In this document: positions 8,038 to 18,100 of the stretch, piece by piece | How positions within the stretch are numbered: the first letter of the stretch is position 1 | Layout: each line of letters begins with the position of its first letter | Assembly (NCBI RefSeq): GCF_900142475.1 | Contig: NZ_FRAY01000005.1 | Span: 62,001 to 126,000 of the forward strand | Length of the DNA stretch: 64,000 bases | Direction of reading: 5' to 3' | Source of the DNA: Fibrobacter sp. UWH4 | GTDB taxonomy: Bacteria > Fibrobacterota > Fibrobacteria > Fibrobacterales > Fibrobacteraceae | Translations under genes and position numbers: made by a program | The notes under the pieces: generated by a model | What the model saw: the letters and a program-made list of their open reading frames with translations, nothing else | Told to the model about the DNA's origin: nothing | Databases searched by the model: none

Positions 8038-10731
8038 ATGGCTAAGTACAATCCGCAAGAGATCGAAACCAAGTGGCAGGCCTACTGGGAAGAACATCAG
8101 ACTTTCAAGACGGGCACCGATAAGTCCAAGCCCAAGTATTACTGCCTGGACATGTTCCCGTACCCGAGTGGCGCTGGCCTCCATGTGGGCCACCCCGAAG
8201 GTTACACCGCTACCGATATCATCTGCCGTTACAAGCGCAGCCGCGGTTTCAACGTGCTCCACCCGATGGGTTGGGACGCTTTCGGCCTCCCTGCTGAACA
8301 GTACGCTATTCAGACCGGTACGCATCCGGCCATTACTACCAAGAAGAACTGCGACAATTTCCGCCGCCAGATCAAGCGCCTCGGCCTCTCTTATGACTGG
8401 AACAAGGAAGTCAACACCACCGACCCGAAGTATTACAAGTGGACGCAGTGGATTTTCAAGCGCCTTTACGGCACCTGGTTCGATGAAGACCAGCAGAAGG
8501 GCCGCCCCATCGAAGAACTCCCGATTCCTGCCGACGTGGAAGCCAAGGGCAAGGAAGAAGTCCGCAAGTACAAGGATTCTAAGCGCCTCGCTTACTACGC
8601 CGACGCACAGGTGTGGTGGTGCAAGCACTGCAAGATTGTTTGCGCAAACGAAGAAGTCTTGAACGACGGCTCTCACGAAAAGTGCGGCACCAAGGAAGTG
8701 GAACGCCGTAACCTCAAGCAGTGGCTCATGCGCATCCCGCTGTATGGCGACCGCCTGCTGAAGGGCCTCGACAAGCTCGACTGGCCGCAGGGCGTGAAGG
8801 ACATGCAGAAGAACTGGATTGGCAAGAGCTACGGTGCCGAAGTGGATTTTGCCATTGCCGATGCTGAAGGCAAGCCGACCGAAAAGAAGCTCCGCGTTTA
8901 CACAACCCGTTGCGATACGTTGTTTGGTGCCACCTACATGGTGGTGGCTCCGGAACATGCGATGGTGCCGGAGCTCACGACTGCCGAACAGAAGGCAGCC
9001 GTGGAAGAATACGTGCACGCCGCTGCCTTGAAGAGCGACCTCGACCGTACCGAACTTGCGAAGGAAAAGACCGGCGTGTTCACCGGTAGCTACGCCGTGA
9101 ACCCGCTCACCGGCACCAAGATTCCGGTGTGGGTCGCCGACTACGTTCTGACCGGCTACGGCACCGGCGCCATCATGGCTGTGCCCGCTCACGATACCCG
9201 CGACTTCGATTTCGCGAAGAAGTTTAATTTGCCCGTCATCTGCATCATGGAACCCGATGCTAGCTGCCCCGAAGACGTTCGCCCGAAGGTTCTCGCAGGG
9301 GAAGCCTGCTGGGCAGCCGACGGCACCTACATCAACAGCGAAAATGCAACGCTCTGCCTGAACGGTCTCAACAAAAAGCAAGGTATCGCCAAGGTCATCG
9401 AATGGCTCGAAGCGAACAAGATCGGCAAGGCCACCGTGAACTACAAGCTCCGCGACTGGCTCTTCAGCCGCCAGCGCTACTGGGGCGAACCGTTCCCGAT
9501 TATCCACTGGGAAGATGGCGAAATCTCTACGGTGGACGACGCTGAACTTCCGGTGCTCTTGCCGGAACTCAAGGACTACAAGCCGGGTGACGGCGGACAG
9601 TCTCCGCTCGCAAACGCCACCGAATGGCTCCAGGTCACGGACAAGAACGGCCGCAAGGGTATCCGCGAAACGAACACCATGCCGCAGTGGGCAGGTTCTT
9701 GCTGGTATTACCTGCGCTACATCGACGCTTGCAATGGCGATGCATTTGTGGCAAAGGAACTCGAAAAGTACTGGATGCCTGTGGACCTCTACGTGGGCGG
9801 TGCCGAACACGCCGTGCTCCACCTGCTCTACAGCCGTTTCTGGCACAAGGTCTTGTTTGACCTCGGTCTCGTCTCTACCGACGAACCGTTCCAGAAGCTC
9901 TTCAACCAGGGCATGATTCTCGCCTTCGCTTACGAAGATGCCGCTGGCTCCAAGGTCCCGACCGACGAAGTCGAAGAGAAGAACGGAAAGTTCTTCAAGA
10001 AGGGAACCGACATCGAGCTCAAGCAGATCGTGGCGAAGATGAGTAAGTCTTTGAAGAACGTGGTGAACCCGGATGACGTCGTCCGCGACTACGGTGCTGA
10101 CAGTCTTCGTTTGTACGAAATGTTCATGGGCCCGCTGGATGCCGTGAAGCCGTGGCAGACCAAGGGCATCGAAGGCATGAACCGCTTCCTCGGCCGCGCC
10201 TGGCGTTCTGTTGTCGGCGACAGCGATGAAGCCCCGGTCTTTGTGGACGAAACTGCTCCCGAAGCTATCGAGAAGGTGATGCACCAGACCGTCATCAAGG
10301 TCACGAGCGACATCGAGAACATGAGCTTCAACACCGCGATTAGCCAGCTGATGATCTTCAACAACGAAATGATGAAGATGGACAAGCGCTACCGCGAACC
10401 GTGCGAAACCTTCGTCAAGCTGTTGCACCCGTTTGCCCCGCACATCGCCGAAGAAATGTGGAGCATCCTCGGACACAACGAATCACTCACGAATGTTGCT
10501 TGGCCCGAAGCCGACCACTCCAAGGCTGTGGAAAACACCGTCGAGGTCGTGTTCCAGGTGAACGGCAAGGTCCGCGCGAAGGCATCTGTCGCGAAGGACA
10601 TGGACAAGGCCGCCCTGGAAAAACTCGCCATGGACAACGACCGCGTAAAGGAATTTACCAAGGGCATGACTGTCGTCAAGTCGATTGTTGTGCCGGGTAA
10701 GTTGGTCAACATCGTCGTCAAGCCGGCATAA
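8038..10731 (+). CDS. leuS: leucyl-tRNA synthetase
   Basis: Class I synthetase that charges tRNA-Leu. All landmarks are present in 897 residues: HIGH-type motif in [12 protein letters not shown] (residues about 41-52), the editing domain region with [16 protein letters not shown], the KMSKS motif as KMSKSLKN (about residue 667), and the C-terminal anticodon-binding region ending [10 protein letters not shown]. The start is supported by AGAGG eight bases upstream. High GC and strong codon bias mark it as a core gene. It is the left edge of a rearranged region: two further leuS 3' ends lie at 10761-10799 and 20161-21391. Confidence 0.97.
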   Translation: MAKYNPQEIETKWQAYWEEHQTFKTGTDKSKPKYYCLDMFPYPSGAGLHVGHPEGYTATDIICRYKRSRGFNVLHPMGWDAFGLPAEQYAIQTGTHPAITTKKNCDNFRRQIKRLGLSYDWNKEVNTTDPKYYKWTQWIFKRLYGTWFDEDQQKGRPIEELPIPADVEAKGKEEVRKYKDSKRLAYYADAQVWWCKHCKIVCANEEVLNDGSHEKCGTKEVERRNLKQWLMRIPLYGDRLLKGLDKLDWPQGVKDMQKNWIGKSYGAEVDFAIADAEGKPTEKKLRVYTTRCDTLFGATYMVVAPEHAMVPELTTAEQKAAVEEYVHAAALKSDLDRTELAKEKTGVFTGSYAVNPLTGTKIPVWVADYVLTGYGTGAIMAVPAHDTRDFDFAKKFNLPVICIMEPDASCPEDVRPKVLAGEACWAADGTYINSENATLCLNGLNKKQGIAKVIEWLEANKIGKATVNYKLRDWLFSRQRYWGEPFPIIHWEDGEISTVDDAELPVLLPELKDYKPGDGGQSPLANATEWLQVTDKNGRKGIRETNTMPQWAGSCWYYLRYIDACNGDAFVAKELEKYWMPVDLYVGGAEHAVLHLLYSRFWHKVLFDLGLVSTDEPFQKLFNQGMILAFAYEDAAGSKVPTDEVEEKNGKFFKKGTDIELKQIVAKMSKSLKNVVNPDDVVRDYGADSLRLYEMFMGPLDAVKPWQTKGIEGMNRFLGRAWRSVVGDSDEAPVFVDETAPEAIEKVMHQTVIKVTSDIENMSFNTAISQLMIFNNEMMKMDKRYREPCETFVKLLHPFAPHIAEEMWSILGHNESLTNVAWPEADHSKAVENTVEVVFQVNGKVRAKASVAKDMDKAALEKLAMDNDRVKEFTKGMTVVKSIVVPGKLVNIVVKPA

Positions 10732-10742
10732 TATTGAGCCTG

Positions 10743-10761
10743 CCCCGGACTTGTTCCGGGG
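10743..10761 (+). repeat. short perfect hairpin between leuS ends
   Basis: CCCCGGA / TCCGGGG with a five-base loop, a REP-like palindrome. It has no T run, so it is not an obvious terminator. It sits exactly between the intact leuS stop and the short leuS remnant. Confidence 0.5.
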
Positions 10762-10799
10762 TGGTTCCCGGCAAGCTCGTGAACATCGTGGTGAAGTAA
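10761..10799 (+). pseudogene. remnant of a second leuS 3' end
   Basis: Reads [12 protein letters not shown] followed by TAA, the last 12 codons of a leuS allele. It resembles the end of the partial copy at 20161-21391 (ending VVK) rather than that of the intact gene just upstream (ending VVKPA). It is a scar of an earlier replacement of the leuS 3' end. Confidence 0.75.
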
Positions 10800-10800
10800 T

Positions 10801-10829
10801 AGTGGTTAGTGGCTAGTGGTTGGTGGTTA
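10801..10829 (+). repeat. 7-bp tandem repeat, four copies
   Basis: Four imperfect copies of TAGTGGT in a row, in the non-coding stretch between leuS and its terminator. No gene is visible here. Confidence 0.6.
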
Positions 10830-10845
10830 GGACTGCCGCCACAGT

Positions 10846-10962
10846 GTCATCCTGAGCCCATTCGACAAGCTTAGGGTAAACTCCGCAACGAAGTTGCGAA
10901 GTCGAAGGATCTAGACCCGAATGTCATCCTGGAGCGTCCGTGAGGATGCGATTGGATCCATA
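10846..10962 (+). repeat. two adjacent copies of a dispersed GTCATCCTG...GGATC repeat
   Basis: Two elements of the form GTCATCCTG(G)AGC ... GGATC(CATA) lie at 10846-10912 and 10923-10962. Related copies occur at 21418-21457 and 44836-44876, always downstream of a stop codon. The ends are weakly complementary (ATCC / GGAT), so each can fold into a hairpin. Confidence 0.65.
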
Positions 10963-10970
10963 GAAATTCA

Positions 10971-11000
10971 GACCGTAGCCTAACCGCTGCGGTCTTTTTT
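10971..11000 (+). terminator. rho-independent terminator downstream of leuS (copy A)
   Basis: Stem GACCGTAGC / GCTGCGGTC with loop CTAACC, followed by TTTTTT. The same sequence recurs at 21466-21495 after the partial leuS, so gene end and terminator were duplicated together. It slightly overlaps the 3' end of the convergent abiEii gene. Confidence 0.88.
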
Positions 11001-11838
11001 AGAAAATACAATCAAGAATCTCTTTGCAAGATTCAATTGTCGCTTCAAATGGAACATCTTTTGCAAACGAAGTTTTTTTCGCGTAATTCTTCCAGCGGGT
11101 TTGAAGAATATCGCTCTTTGAAATTTCATCTAGAATCGAAAGAGATTCTTCTTTTTCGAAGGGAGTCTTGCGGTATTGGCAAGTTGTTACAAAAGCTTTC
11201 TTCAAGTCGGGAATGCTGATATTCTTCCGTTGCAATTGATTGATGATATAGATGTCGTAATAATCTTTACAACGGCTATTGAGCATGCCTCGGGAAAGAA
11301 TGGTTTGAAGTTTTTCTGCAACGACCGTTTCCAGGTTATATGCTCGGAACGCGATGGTTTCGTTGCTGATGAGGCTTTGGTAGGAATACTCAATATCTGT
11401 CGGAGTGATTGGGTCGCCCGTAGCGACATCGACATGGAAACTTTGTCTGACATTCTCTAAGTGCCCTGTCAGAAGGATGGAAAAACCGCCGTAGGCATCT
11501 TCGTCGCGTATTGGAGAGATATCGGCTATTTCGAAAGTTATTGAATCATCGGCATTGGTTGCAATGATGTCGGAGAAAATTTCTCTCAATCTATTCTCGG
11601 CCATGGATTCCTTTCTCAGAAGGAAATCTATGTCGGCAGTATAACGGTTCTTTACGCCGAGCAATGTGGCAAGATAGAAACCACCCTTGAAAACGAATTT
11701 GTCTGCGTATATTGACTTGGCTAATCTAGAAATGAACGCATCGAAGAAGAATGATACCAGCAAGACGTTGGCATGGACGTTCAATTCTTTGGAGAGGTTG
11801 TTGATTCTCGCTTGCAGAGAGTTCTTGTTAATCTTCAT
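10999..11838 (-). CDS. abiEii: AbiEii/AbiGii-family nucleotidyltransferase toxin
   Basis: Toxin of a type IV-style toxin-antitoxin / abortive-infection pair. AbiEii proteins are DNA-polymerase-beta-like nucleotidyltransferases that block growth. The signature is visible: FVFKGGFYLATLLG (residues about 47-60) followed by RYTADIDFLL with the Asp-x-Asp metal pair (about residues 69-71), and a conserved YNLETVVAEKLQTILSRG with RCKDYYDIY. At 279 residues it has normal family length. The start overlaps the antitoxin gene by 11 bases, so translation is coupled. It lies between leuS copy A and the small membrane protein gene, the slot occupied by VapBC next to leuS copy B. Confidence 0.88.
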   Translation of the reverse strand: MKINKNSLQARINNLSKELNVHANVLLVSFFFDAFISRLAKSIYADKFVFKGGFYLATLLGVKNRYTADIDFLLRKESMAENRLREIFSDIIATNADDSITFEIADISPIRDEDAYGGFSILLTGHLENVRQSFHVDVATGDPITPTDIEYSYQSLISNETIAFRAYNLETVVAEKLQTILSRGMLNSRCKDYYDIYIINQLQRKNISIPDLKKAFVTTCQYRKTPFEKEESLSILDEISKSDILQTRWKNYAKKTSFAKDVPFEATIESCKEILDCIF

Positions 11839-12436
11839 TCATTACCACCGTCATAAGTTCCGCAGCTTTATTCTCTATTTTCAAAACCTGCGCATAGTGG
11901 AGCAGGTTGCGAATGCTCTTGCCTTTTGACTTTGCGTATAGTCTGAGCGCCTTGCCGAAAATTTCGGCATCGATTTTTCGGCTGTTCTTGATGATGTCGC
12001 AAAGTGTTCGTTCCATGTTGTAGCATTCCACCAGATGCCCAAGCGAAGTCTTGATTTTGCAAACCCCAAGTCTGTAGGATTCGTCGTGGGAATCCGTATG
12101 GATGGTGACGGAAGGCTTCGGAGAAAAAGGTCGATAGTTCTTGGGGCCGGTCACTTCGAAGTAATCCGGAAGTTGGTCCGTCAGTCCATGCAAAAAGAGT
12201 GCGGAAACATGCGAAAAGATGAATTTGGGATATTTGTATTGAAACACAAGATAATCGTCCCGAGTCCATTGTTCTTGGGCGTAGAACCCCTTGTCTATCT
12301 TGACAAGACGTTGCTTTCTCACGAAATCGGTCAAGAACCACGAGGGAATCCCGTGGCTATCAACTTGCTTCCGCGTGATATAGCCTCCGTTCGCGTTCAG
12401 TATTTTTTCCAGTTTTTTCTCGTTTGTTTCTTGCAT
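11828..12436 (-). CDS. abiEi: AbiEi-family antitoxin
   Basis: Antitoxin partner of the AbiEii protein. The N-terminus has the winged-helix AbiEi antitoxin pattern (ILNANGGYITRKQVDSHGIP ... FVRKQRLVKIDKGFYA), which in the family binds DNA and represses its own operon. The C-terminal part (TLCDIIKNSRKIDAEIFGKA) fits the family. Length 202 residues. ATG at 12436 lies only seven bases from a TATATTTG box, so the mRNA may be leaderless. Confidence 0.87.
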   Translation of the reverse strand: MQETNEKKLEKILNANGGYITRKQVDSHGIPSWFLTDFVRKQRLVKIDKGFYAQEQWTRDDYLVFQYKYPKFIFSHVSALFLHGLTDQLPDYFEVTGPKNYRPFSPKPSVTIHTDSHDESYRLGVCKIKTSLGHLVECYNMERTLCDIIKNSRKIDAEIFGKALRLYAKSKGKSIRNLLHYAQVLKIENKAAELMTVVMNED

Positions 12437-12443
12437 TTCAAAC

Positions 12444-12474
12444 CAAATATATAATAAAATGGTTGAAAAGGCAA
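12444..12474 (-). promoter_or_regulatory. promoter of the abiE operon
   Basis: On the minus strand: TTG, 20 bases, TATATTTG (box at 12451-12444). This matches the Bacteroidota-type -33/-7 promoter pattern and lies immediately before the abiEi ATG. Confidence 0.65.
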
Positions 12475-12488
12475 GTTCTTGTTTCTTT

Positions 12489-12641
12489 TTACCCGCTACA
12501 GAACATTAAAGACGCGAAAATCCCCACGAAAATCAGGAACGGCAACACTTTCAACAGCAAGGTAATGGCGCAGGCGTCTCCTGCGTCGCCAGCCCCGAAA
12601 AGGGCCAAAATCCCCAAAACTATAAGGAAAGTTGTCAGCAT
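12489..12641 (-). CDS. small membrane protein, 50 aa (intact copy)
   Basis: Short gene. ATG at 12641 is preceded by AAGGACGAGG and, further up, a TATATTTG box (12664-12657). The protein starts MLTTFLIVLGILALFGAG, continues DAGDACAITLLLKVLPF and ends LIFVGIFASLMFCSG, giving two hydrophobic segments around a short acidic DAGD turn. I know no function. A second copy with the same coding frame, broken by an insertion, lies at 22293-22524. The conserved reading frame in both copies, the start signal and the hydrophobic pattern support a real gene. In both places it lies behind a toxin-antitoxin pair next to a leuS 3' end. Confidence 0.7.
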   Translation of the reverse strand: MLTTFLIVLGILALFGAGDAGDACAITLLLKVLPFLIFVGIFASLMFCSG

Positions 12642-12745
12642 AGAACCTCGTCCTTACAAATATACAAACGCAAAATGTCATATTTTGTCGCTGCAATGGA
12701 TGTATATTTTATGGTGATACGGAAAACATCGAAGGCAGGGCATAT

Positions 12746-15169
12746 ATGGAAAACGACATCTTAAAAACCAGCTACCCTAACGGAAATCCGAAACTTGAAT
12801 GTCCAATAGTAGATGGCAAAAGAAATGGACTCTGCATTCTCTACTATGAAAATGGGAATATTTGCCGCAAGGCGATGTTTAAGGATGATTTGCTTGATGG
12901 AGTTGAAGAAACTTACCACGATAACGGAATGCTACGCTGCAAAATTTTATTTCAACAAGGTCGCCCCGTAAATGGAAACGTTGTTGTTTTTGATGAAAAA
13001 GGGAAACCTGCTTTAACTGAATTTTGGTCAAATTGTCGATGCAAAGCGTTTGATTCTCAAGATAGATTAATTCTTGAATACGGGCTTTTCAGCACTAGCT
13101 ATGAAGGCTTATACAAAAGTTATTTCCCAAATGGCAACATCAAGGTTTCTTGCGAATACAGCCAAGGCAAAATAGAAGGCTCATATAAGTCTTTTTATGA
13201 AAATGGATGCGTTCGAGAAGAAGTGTTTTTTAGGAACGGTATGCGGGATGGTTTAGAAAAGAGATTTTATGACACAGGCGATATAATGTTTGAAACGCCA
13301 TATACGAACGACAAAATCGAAGGAATACAAAAGAAATACAACAGAAACGGGCATCTTATTTACGAATGTCCTTACAAGAACAACGAGAAACATGGTACAG
13401 AAAAATTCTTCTATGATAACGGAAGAATTCGGATTGAAACACAACTAAAAAACGGAAGGCCTGAAGGATTTGAACGAGAATACTACGAAAGTGGCGCACT
13501 AAATTGGACTTCCTCTTTCAAATACGGACATAGGGATGGATTACAAAACGAGTTTTACGAAAGTGGAGCCTTAAAACGGAGTCGTTTTTTCAAAAACGGT
13601 TTAATGTATGGCCACGAATACACCTATACAGAAAGTGGGACCACTATTCTCGATTGTACTTATTATGCAGGTGCGTTAATTGGAGACGAAAAGCAGTTTT
13701 ATGAAAACGGGCAACTCCGGACATGCCGTCCATACAACTACGGTGTCGTTGCTGATGGAATTGTCGAGGTTTATAGCGAGAATGGAAACGTCCTAGAACA
13801 GGAACATTGGGAAAATGGTCTTTGCTCGGTCTTTTTTGAAAATGGGAGCTTAAAAAAAATATTCGGCCTGAAAAATGGTGTTTATGCGGGAGTTTTCAAA
13901 GGATACTTTGAAAGTGGACAACTTGCTCGCGAGTGTTTCTTTAAGGGAGGCTCTCTTGAAGGAGAACGGAAGGACTACTTTGAAAACGGGAATTTAGCAT
14001 TTGAATGCACATTCAAGGACGGCAAAAAACATGGTCTGCTGCATGTCTATTACGAAAAAGGAGGCCTTAAGGAAGAAAGCCTGTTTTTAGACGATCTTAT
14101 TCTTGGCCCGTCAAAAACATATTATGAGGACGGAACACTGGCGCAAGAAACTTTCTTTGGCAAATATGGTCTTGAGGACGGCGCAGAACATTCTTATTAT
14201 AGAAGCGGAACCATGCGAAGCGAGACCTTTTATATTCACGGAAAAAAGGATGGCATTGAAAAATATTTCTTTGAATCCGGAGCCATGATGAGCGAAACTC
14301 CTTATCGTAATGGTGTTCCAGAAGGTATTGCGAAAGAATATAAAGAAGACGGGACTCTAGAAAAAGAGATCCCTTATGAAAATGGCGTCAAGCAAGGCTT
14401 TGAAAAGACTTTCTCTGCCAACGGAGCTGTCGTAAGATCAACAATGTATATTGACGGTGATGCTTGTGGCTCTCATATTACACAGTATTACGATGACGGC
14501 TCTGTATGTCGCGAAGTTGACATGAATGGTTTCTTACCTGACGGGATGGAGTTCGTCTATCACGAAAACGGAGCATTACAATCCAAATCACAATATAAGA
14601 ATGGACAAATCGTAGATGGCAAATATGAAATTTTTGACGAAAACGGAATTCTTCTAGAATCATTCATTTGCAAAAATGGAATAGCCAAATTTTATCATGA
14701 AAATGGCTGTATAAAAAGGCAGATGTATATATTTAGAGACCAATTTAACGGTTTATGCCAAGAATTTGATACCGAAGGGAATGAAATTTGCTGCTCCTAT
14801 TATTGCGATGGCGTAGAGTGCGAGTCGGAAGAAGACTTTTTAGACGGCACATTCGAGGAATTGGCCGATTCAGTCTTCTTTTATTATGATAGACAAAGAC
14901 CAGATTTGGATGAAACATCGTTAAAAATATTCTTCCGAGAAATTTACGAATGGGTAATGTCCCTCCCCGAAGCACAAAAGGAATACAACGATTACACTGA
15001 AATTCTGGAAAAACTCACCGATGAGGAAATCCCTTTGGAGCTATTTGTCAGGCGTCTCGTTAGGGAATTCATATTGCGCCTGAGATTGCCGAATGAGCCG
15101 TTGATTGAAGCGGAATTGGTCGCCAAGTTGATCAAATATTTGAAGGACGAACAAAACCCTAGAATTTGA
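12746..15169 (+). CDS. giant MORN/YwqK-type repeat protein, 807 aa
   Basis: The protein consists of some thirty repeats of about 22 residues with the pattern (F/Y)YENGxLxxExxFKNGxxxG, the MORN-like repeat of the YwqK antitoxin family (for example KSFYENGCVREEVFFRNGMR). The last 110 residues are different: acidic and helical, with REIYEWVMSLPEAQKEYND, and no recognised domain. There is no signal peptide, so it is probably cytoplasmic. It lies tail-to-tail with the GHKL/DUF3883 gene. YwqK proteins are annotated as antitoxins by similarity, but this one is far longer and no toxin partner is obvious; a beta-solenoid scaffold is equally possible. Confidence 0.8.
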   Translation: MENDILKTSYPNGNPKLECPIVDGKRNGLCILYYENGNICRKAMFKDDLLDGVEETYHDNGMLRCKILFQQGRPVNGNVVVFDEKGKPALTEFWSNCRCKAFDSQDRLILEYGLFSTSYEGLYKSYFPNGNIKVSCEYSQGKIEGSYKSFYENGCVREEVFFRNGMRDGLEKRFYDTGDIMFETPYTNDKIEGIQKKYNRNGHLIYECPYKNNEKHGTEKFFYDNGRIRIETQLKNGRPEGFEREYYESGALNWTSSFKYGHRDGLQNEFYESGALKRSRFFKNGLMYGHEYTYTESGTTILDCTYYAGALIGDEKQFYENGQLRTCRPYNYGVVADGIVEVYSENGNVLEQEHWENGLCSVFFENGSLKKIFGLKNGVYAGVFKGYFESGQLARECFFKGGSLEGERKDYFENGNLAFECTFKDGKKHGLLHVYYEKGGLKEESLFLDDLILGPSKTYYEDGTLAQETFFGKYGLEDGAEHSYYRSGTMRSETFYIHGKKDGIEKYFFESGAMMSETPYRNGVPEGIAKEYKEDGTLEKEIPYENGVKQGFEKTFSANGAVVRSTMYIDGDACGSHITQYYDDGSVCREVDMNGFLPDGMEFVYHENGALQSKSQYKNGQIVDGKYEIFDENGILLESFICKNGIAKFYHENGCIKRQMYIFRDQFNGLCQEFDTEGNEICCSYYCDGVECESEEDFLDGTFEELADSVFFYYDRQRPDLDETSLKIFFREIYEWVMSLPEAQKEYNDYTEILEKLTDEEIPLELFVRRLVREFILRLRLPNEPLIEAELVAKLIKYLKDEQNPRI

Positions 15170-15195
15170 ATGTTTTTATTTACCACAAGCGGTTA

Positions 15196-18100
15196 TCATC
15201 TAAATTCAATTTTTTCGATAATTTCTTTCTTCTGGTAATGAGGATCTTCCCAAAACTTTTTGGGAAGTTTATGATAATTCGGAACATCATTTTCAAGATT
15301 AAAAACAAAAATGAGTTCATATCTTTCTCCATTTGCTTTTGCGAATTTCATTTCATCAGGGGACACAAAAAAAGATTGAGAATCACCTGTTTTCACTTCC
15401 ACATAAAATTCGTTTCCTGCTGAATCTTTGTAAGAAATATCATAATCGCCTGAAATGGCCTGTCCAGGCTTTAAAATATCTAAATCAACATAAGCCTCCG
15501 ATCGGGGGAAAACGTTTTCTTTCCCATAATTTTGGCAAAGTAAGTTATATACCAACAACTCACCTTTGTTTCCCGCAATCTTTTGGTTTCTTTCCTTTCT
15601 GTCCTTACCCTTATTCGTTACAGAGCCTTGTCCCTTTTTCCCATTTTTGGATTCCGTAAACAAAGTTCCTTCTCTATAGCCAATCTCGGTTTCTTCTGGA
15701 GTAACACTTCTTAGTTTCGCGTATATATCGTTCTTTTTTTGTTCTGTTTGAGATAGTTCTCGTTCTTTTGAATTCATCCATTCGTTAAACTCATCAATTT
15801 TATTGAAATAAATCATTGTTTGCGCTATTGCGCTAGACGAAATATCATCCCCAAATTTATTTTCAGGATTCAATTTCCCGTAATTTGCAGAATATTCATC
15901 ATCCGCATTCAGAAGAACTTCTAAGCAATCCCAGTCGCCAAATTCTTCTTTTATCTTTGCTCGCACATCAAAAGAAGTACTATTGGGGATTTCTTTAATA
16001 ACAAACGATTCGAATTTTCGAACTTTATCAATAAATTTATTTTTTAACTCCTCTACCGAACATTTCTGCGATCCTTCATTTTTTATTGTTGTGAATAAAT
16101 AGTTCTTGTATTTTCTTGATTCGTCTTGAATCAGTTTTCTTGACAATGTTTTGTAATATGGTATTAAATCGATAGAATAGACAAATCCTTCTCTTTGAAA
16201 TTCTTCAACATTTTTTCCCAGTACCTTTAGAACTTGAATCATTTTTTCAGCATTTAGCACACTTTCAAAGTGTTCGAAATCTATATCTAACGCATCAACA
16301 TCGTATTTAGAGTCTATTTTATTTACAGTCTGAATAAAATTATTCCTTATTTCTATTTCATAGTTCGTATCATCTATGACATCTAAGGAACCAAATTCCT
16401 TTTCAATCAAGAATTCTCGTCCTAATTTATCAGATTCTCTAAACAGTTCACCGATTTTTCCAGATTCAAATTGAGCAGTATTCGCAATATTCTCATAAAT
16501 TTTTTCAATTGCAATTGAAAGTTTTTTGTTGTCAAAATTTTCCTCAAAGCATGTCACATACCAACAAGATACAGTCTTACGAACAGGCGTATATTCTTCA
16601 TCAATTGTTGCGTGGTCTCCTCCAATTAGGATTTCTACTTGATTTGCCAATTGTATCGTAAGCTTAGGCCCGTTTTTCGCGATTTTATTGTTTCTAATTG
16701 AATACGCTTGTGCATACTTTTTAAATTCTTTAAAAAACTCTTGAAATTTATCATCGCAAACAGCAGGCGTTACTTTTTCTATCTCATAAGATTTGTCATA
16801 TTCTTTACATCCAAAAAGGCATTTGAAATTTTCATTGCCTGTTCGTTGCCCCTTTACAACTATCGGCAAATTATGCGTATTTACAATTTTAGAACTAGGC
16901 AAAAAAGCCTCTTTTGCATCATAAAACTGAAGGATTCCCTTGTATCTTACAAGGATTTTTCCCTTTTCTTGGTAGTTCTTGAAATTTTGAGAATTCTCAT
17001 ATTTTCTATTGAATTCTGACCGTTCAATAATTCCGTATATTGTACGTGACAACGCCTCCGCCTCACCCATATTCAAAGATGGTATTTTGAGCATCAATCC
17101 GTAAAATTGATCTGACGGTAATTCTGTTGGATTTTCACACAAATCGAATTTGTTGAATATTTCACCGACAACATCAAATTTAAGATTAAGTTCTTCTGCG
17201 ATTTTTGATACATATTCAGAATCAATGATTGGTAGGAGTTTTGAAAATTTAGAATTAATTCTAGAACCACTATTTTTCAGCACTTCTCTCGGAGAATAGC
17301 GATTATTCCCGATTTGAATCCATGGGATTTCATTGAATGTTTCCAAAATATAGTTTCGTACGGAGCATTTTAAATCACGAAAATTCTTTTTTAGAGCAAA
17401 TTTGTATTGAACTCTAGCTTCAGATTCATTATAAAGGGAATTACTTACATAGGCTAATAAATTACGGTCTTTTGCTATCCATTCTATCACATTAATAGTT
17501 TTTATTCTCTTTAAAATTTCATCTAATCGTTCAATAAAAGGTACCTCATACGCACACGAAACATAATCCTTCGATTGAAGCCCTTCTTTCTTTCTCACTA
17601 CGTCTTGATAATAGCTATCAAATTTTTGTGTTGCCGAATAAAGCGTTTTCTTTGCGATAATAGGAAAGAAGACTACTCCGAATTTGTGTAGAAATTCAGT
17701 AAAATCAGCCTCACCATCTTGCTTTATGTCAAATTCAGATGCGTTTGGAAGCCGTCTATAAGAATCATCAAAAAGTAATTCTGCTAAACCATTTCCATAA
17801 TCATCTCCAAAATAAATTTTTTGAGGAGATTCTATTTGTTGCTTACCATTATTATTGGCCGCAGGGAAACGGAAACTGACGTTATCAGGAGGTTGCCATC
17901 CGTTATCATTATATTTTTTCCAAAGCCATTTAACAAATAAAATCGCCGTCTCATACGAATCAACAGATGAATTCACAAGGCTGATAACAGTACTTCTGTC
18001 AATATAATGAAATGACAAACAAGGGAATACTACATTTTGTGCTATAACACGGTGAGTCGGTTGTTTATCAGCTCCATTTATTTTGGCAGAGATTTGAGGC

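Noticed and set aside
8023..10476. 817-residue open frame opposite leuS (and a similar one at 19892-21397)
   Set aside because: Both are antisense shadows of the strongly codon-biased leuS sequence; His/Val/Leu-rich composition without any family pattern.
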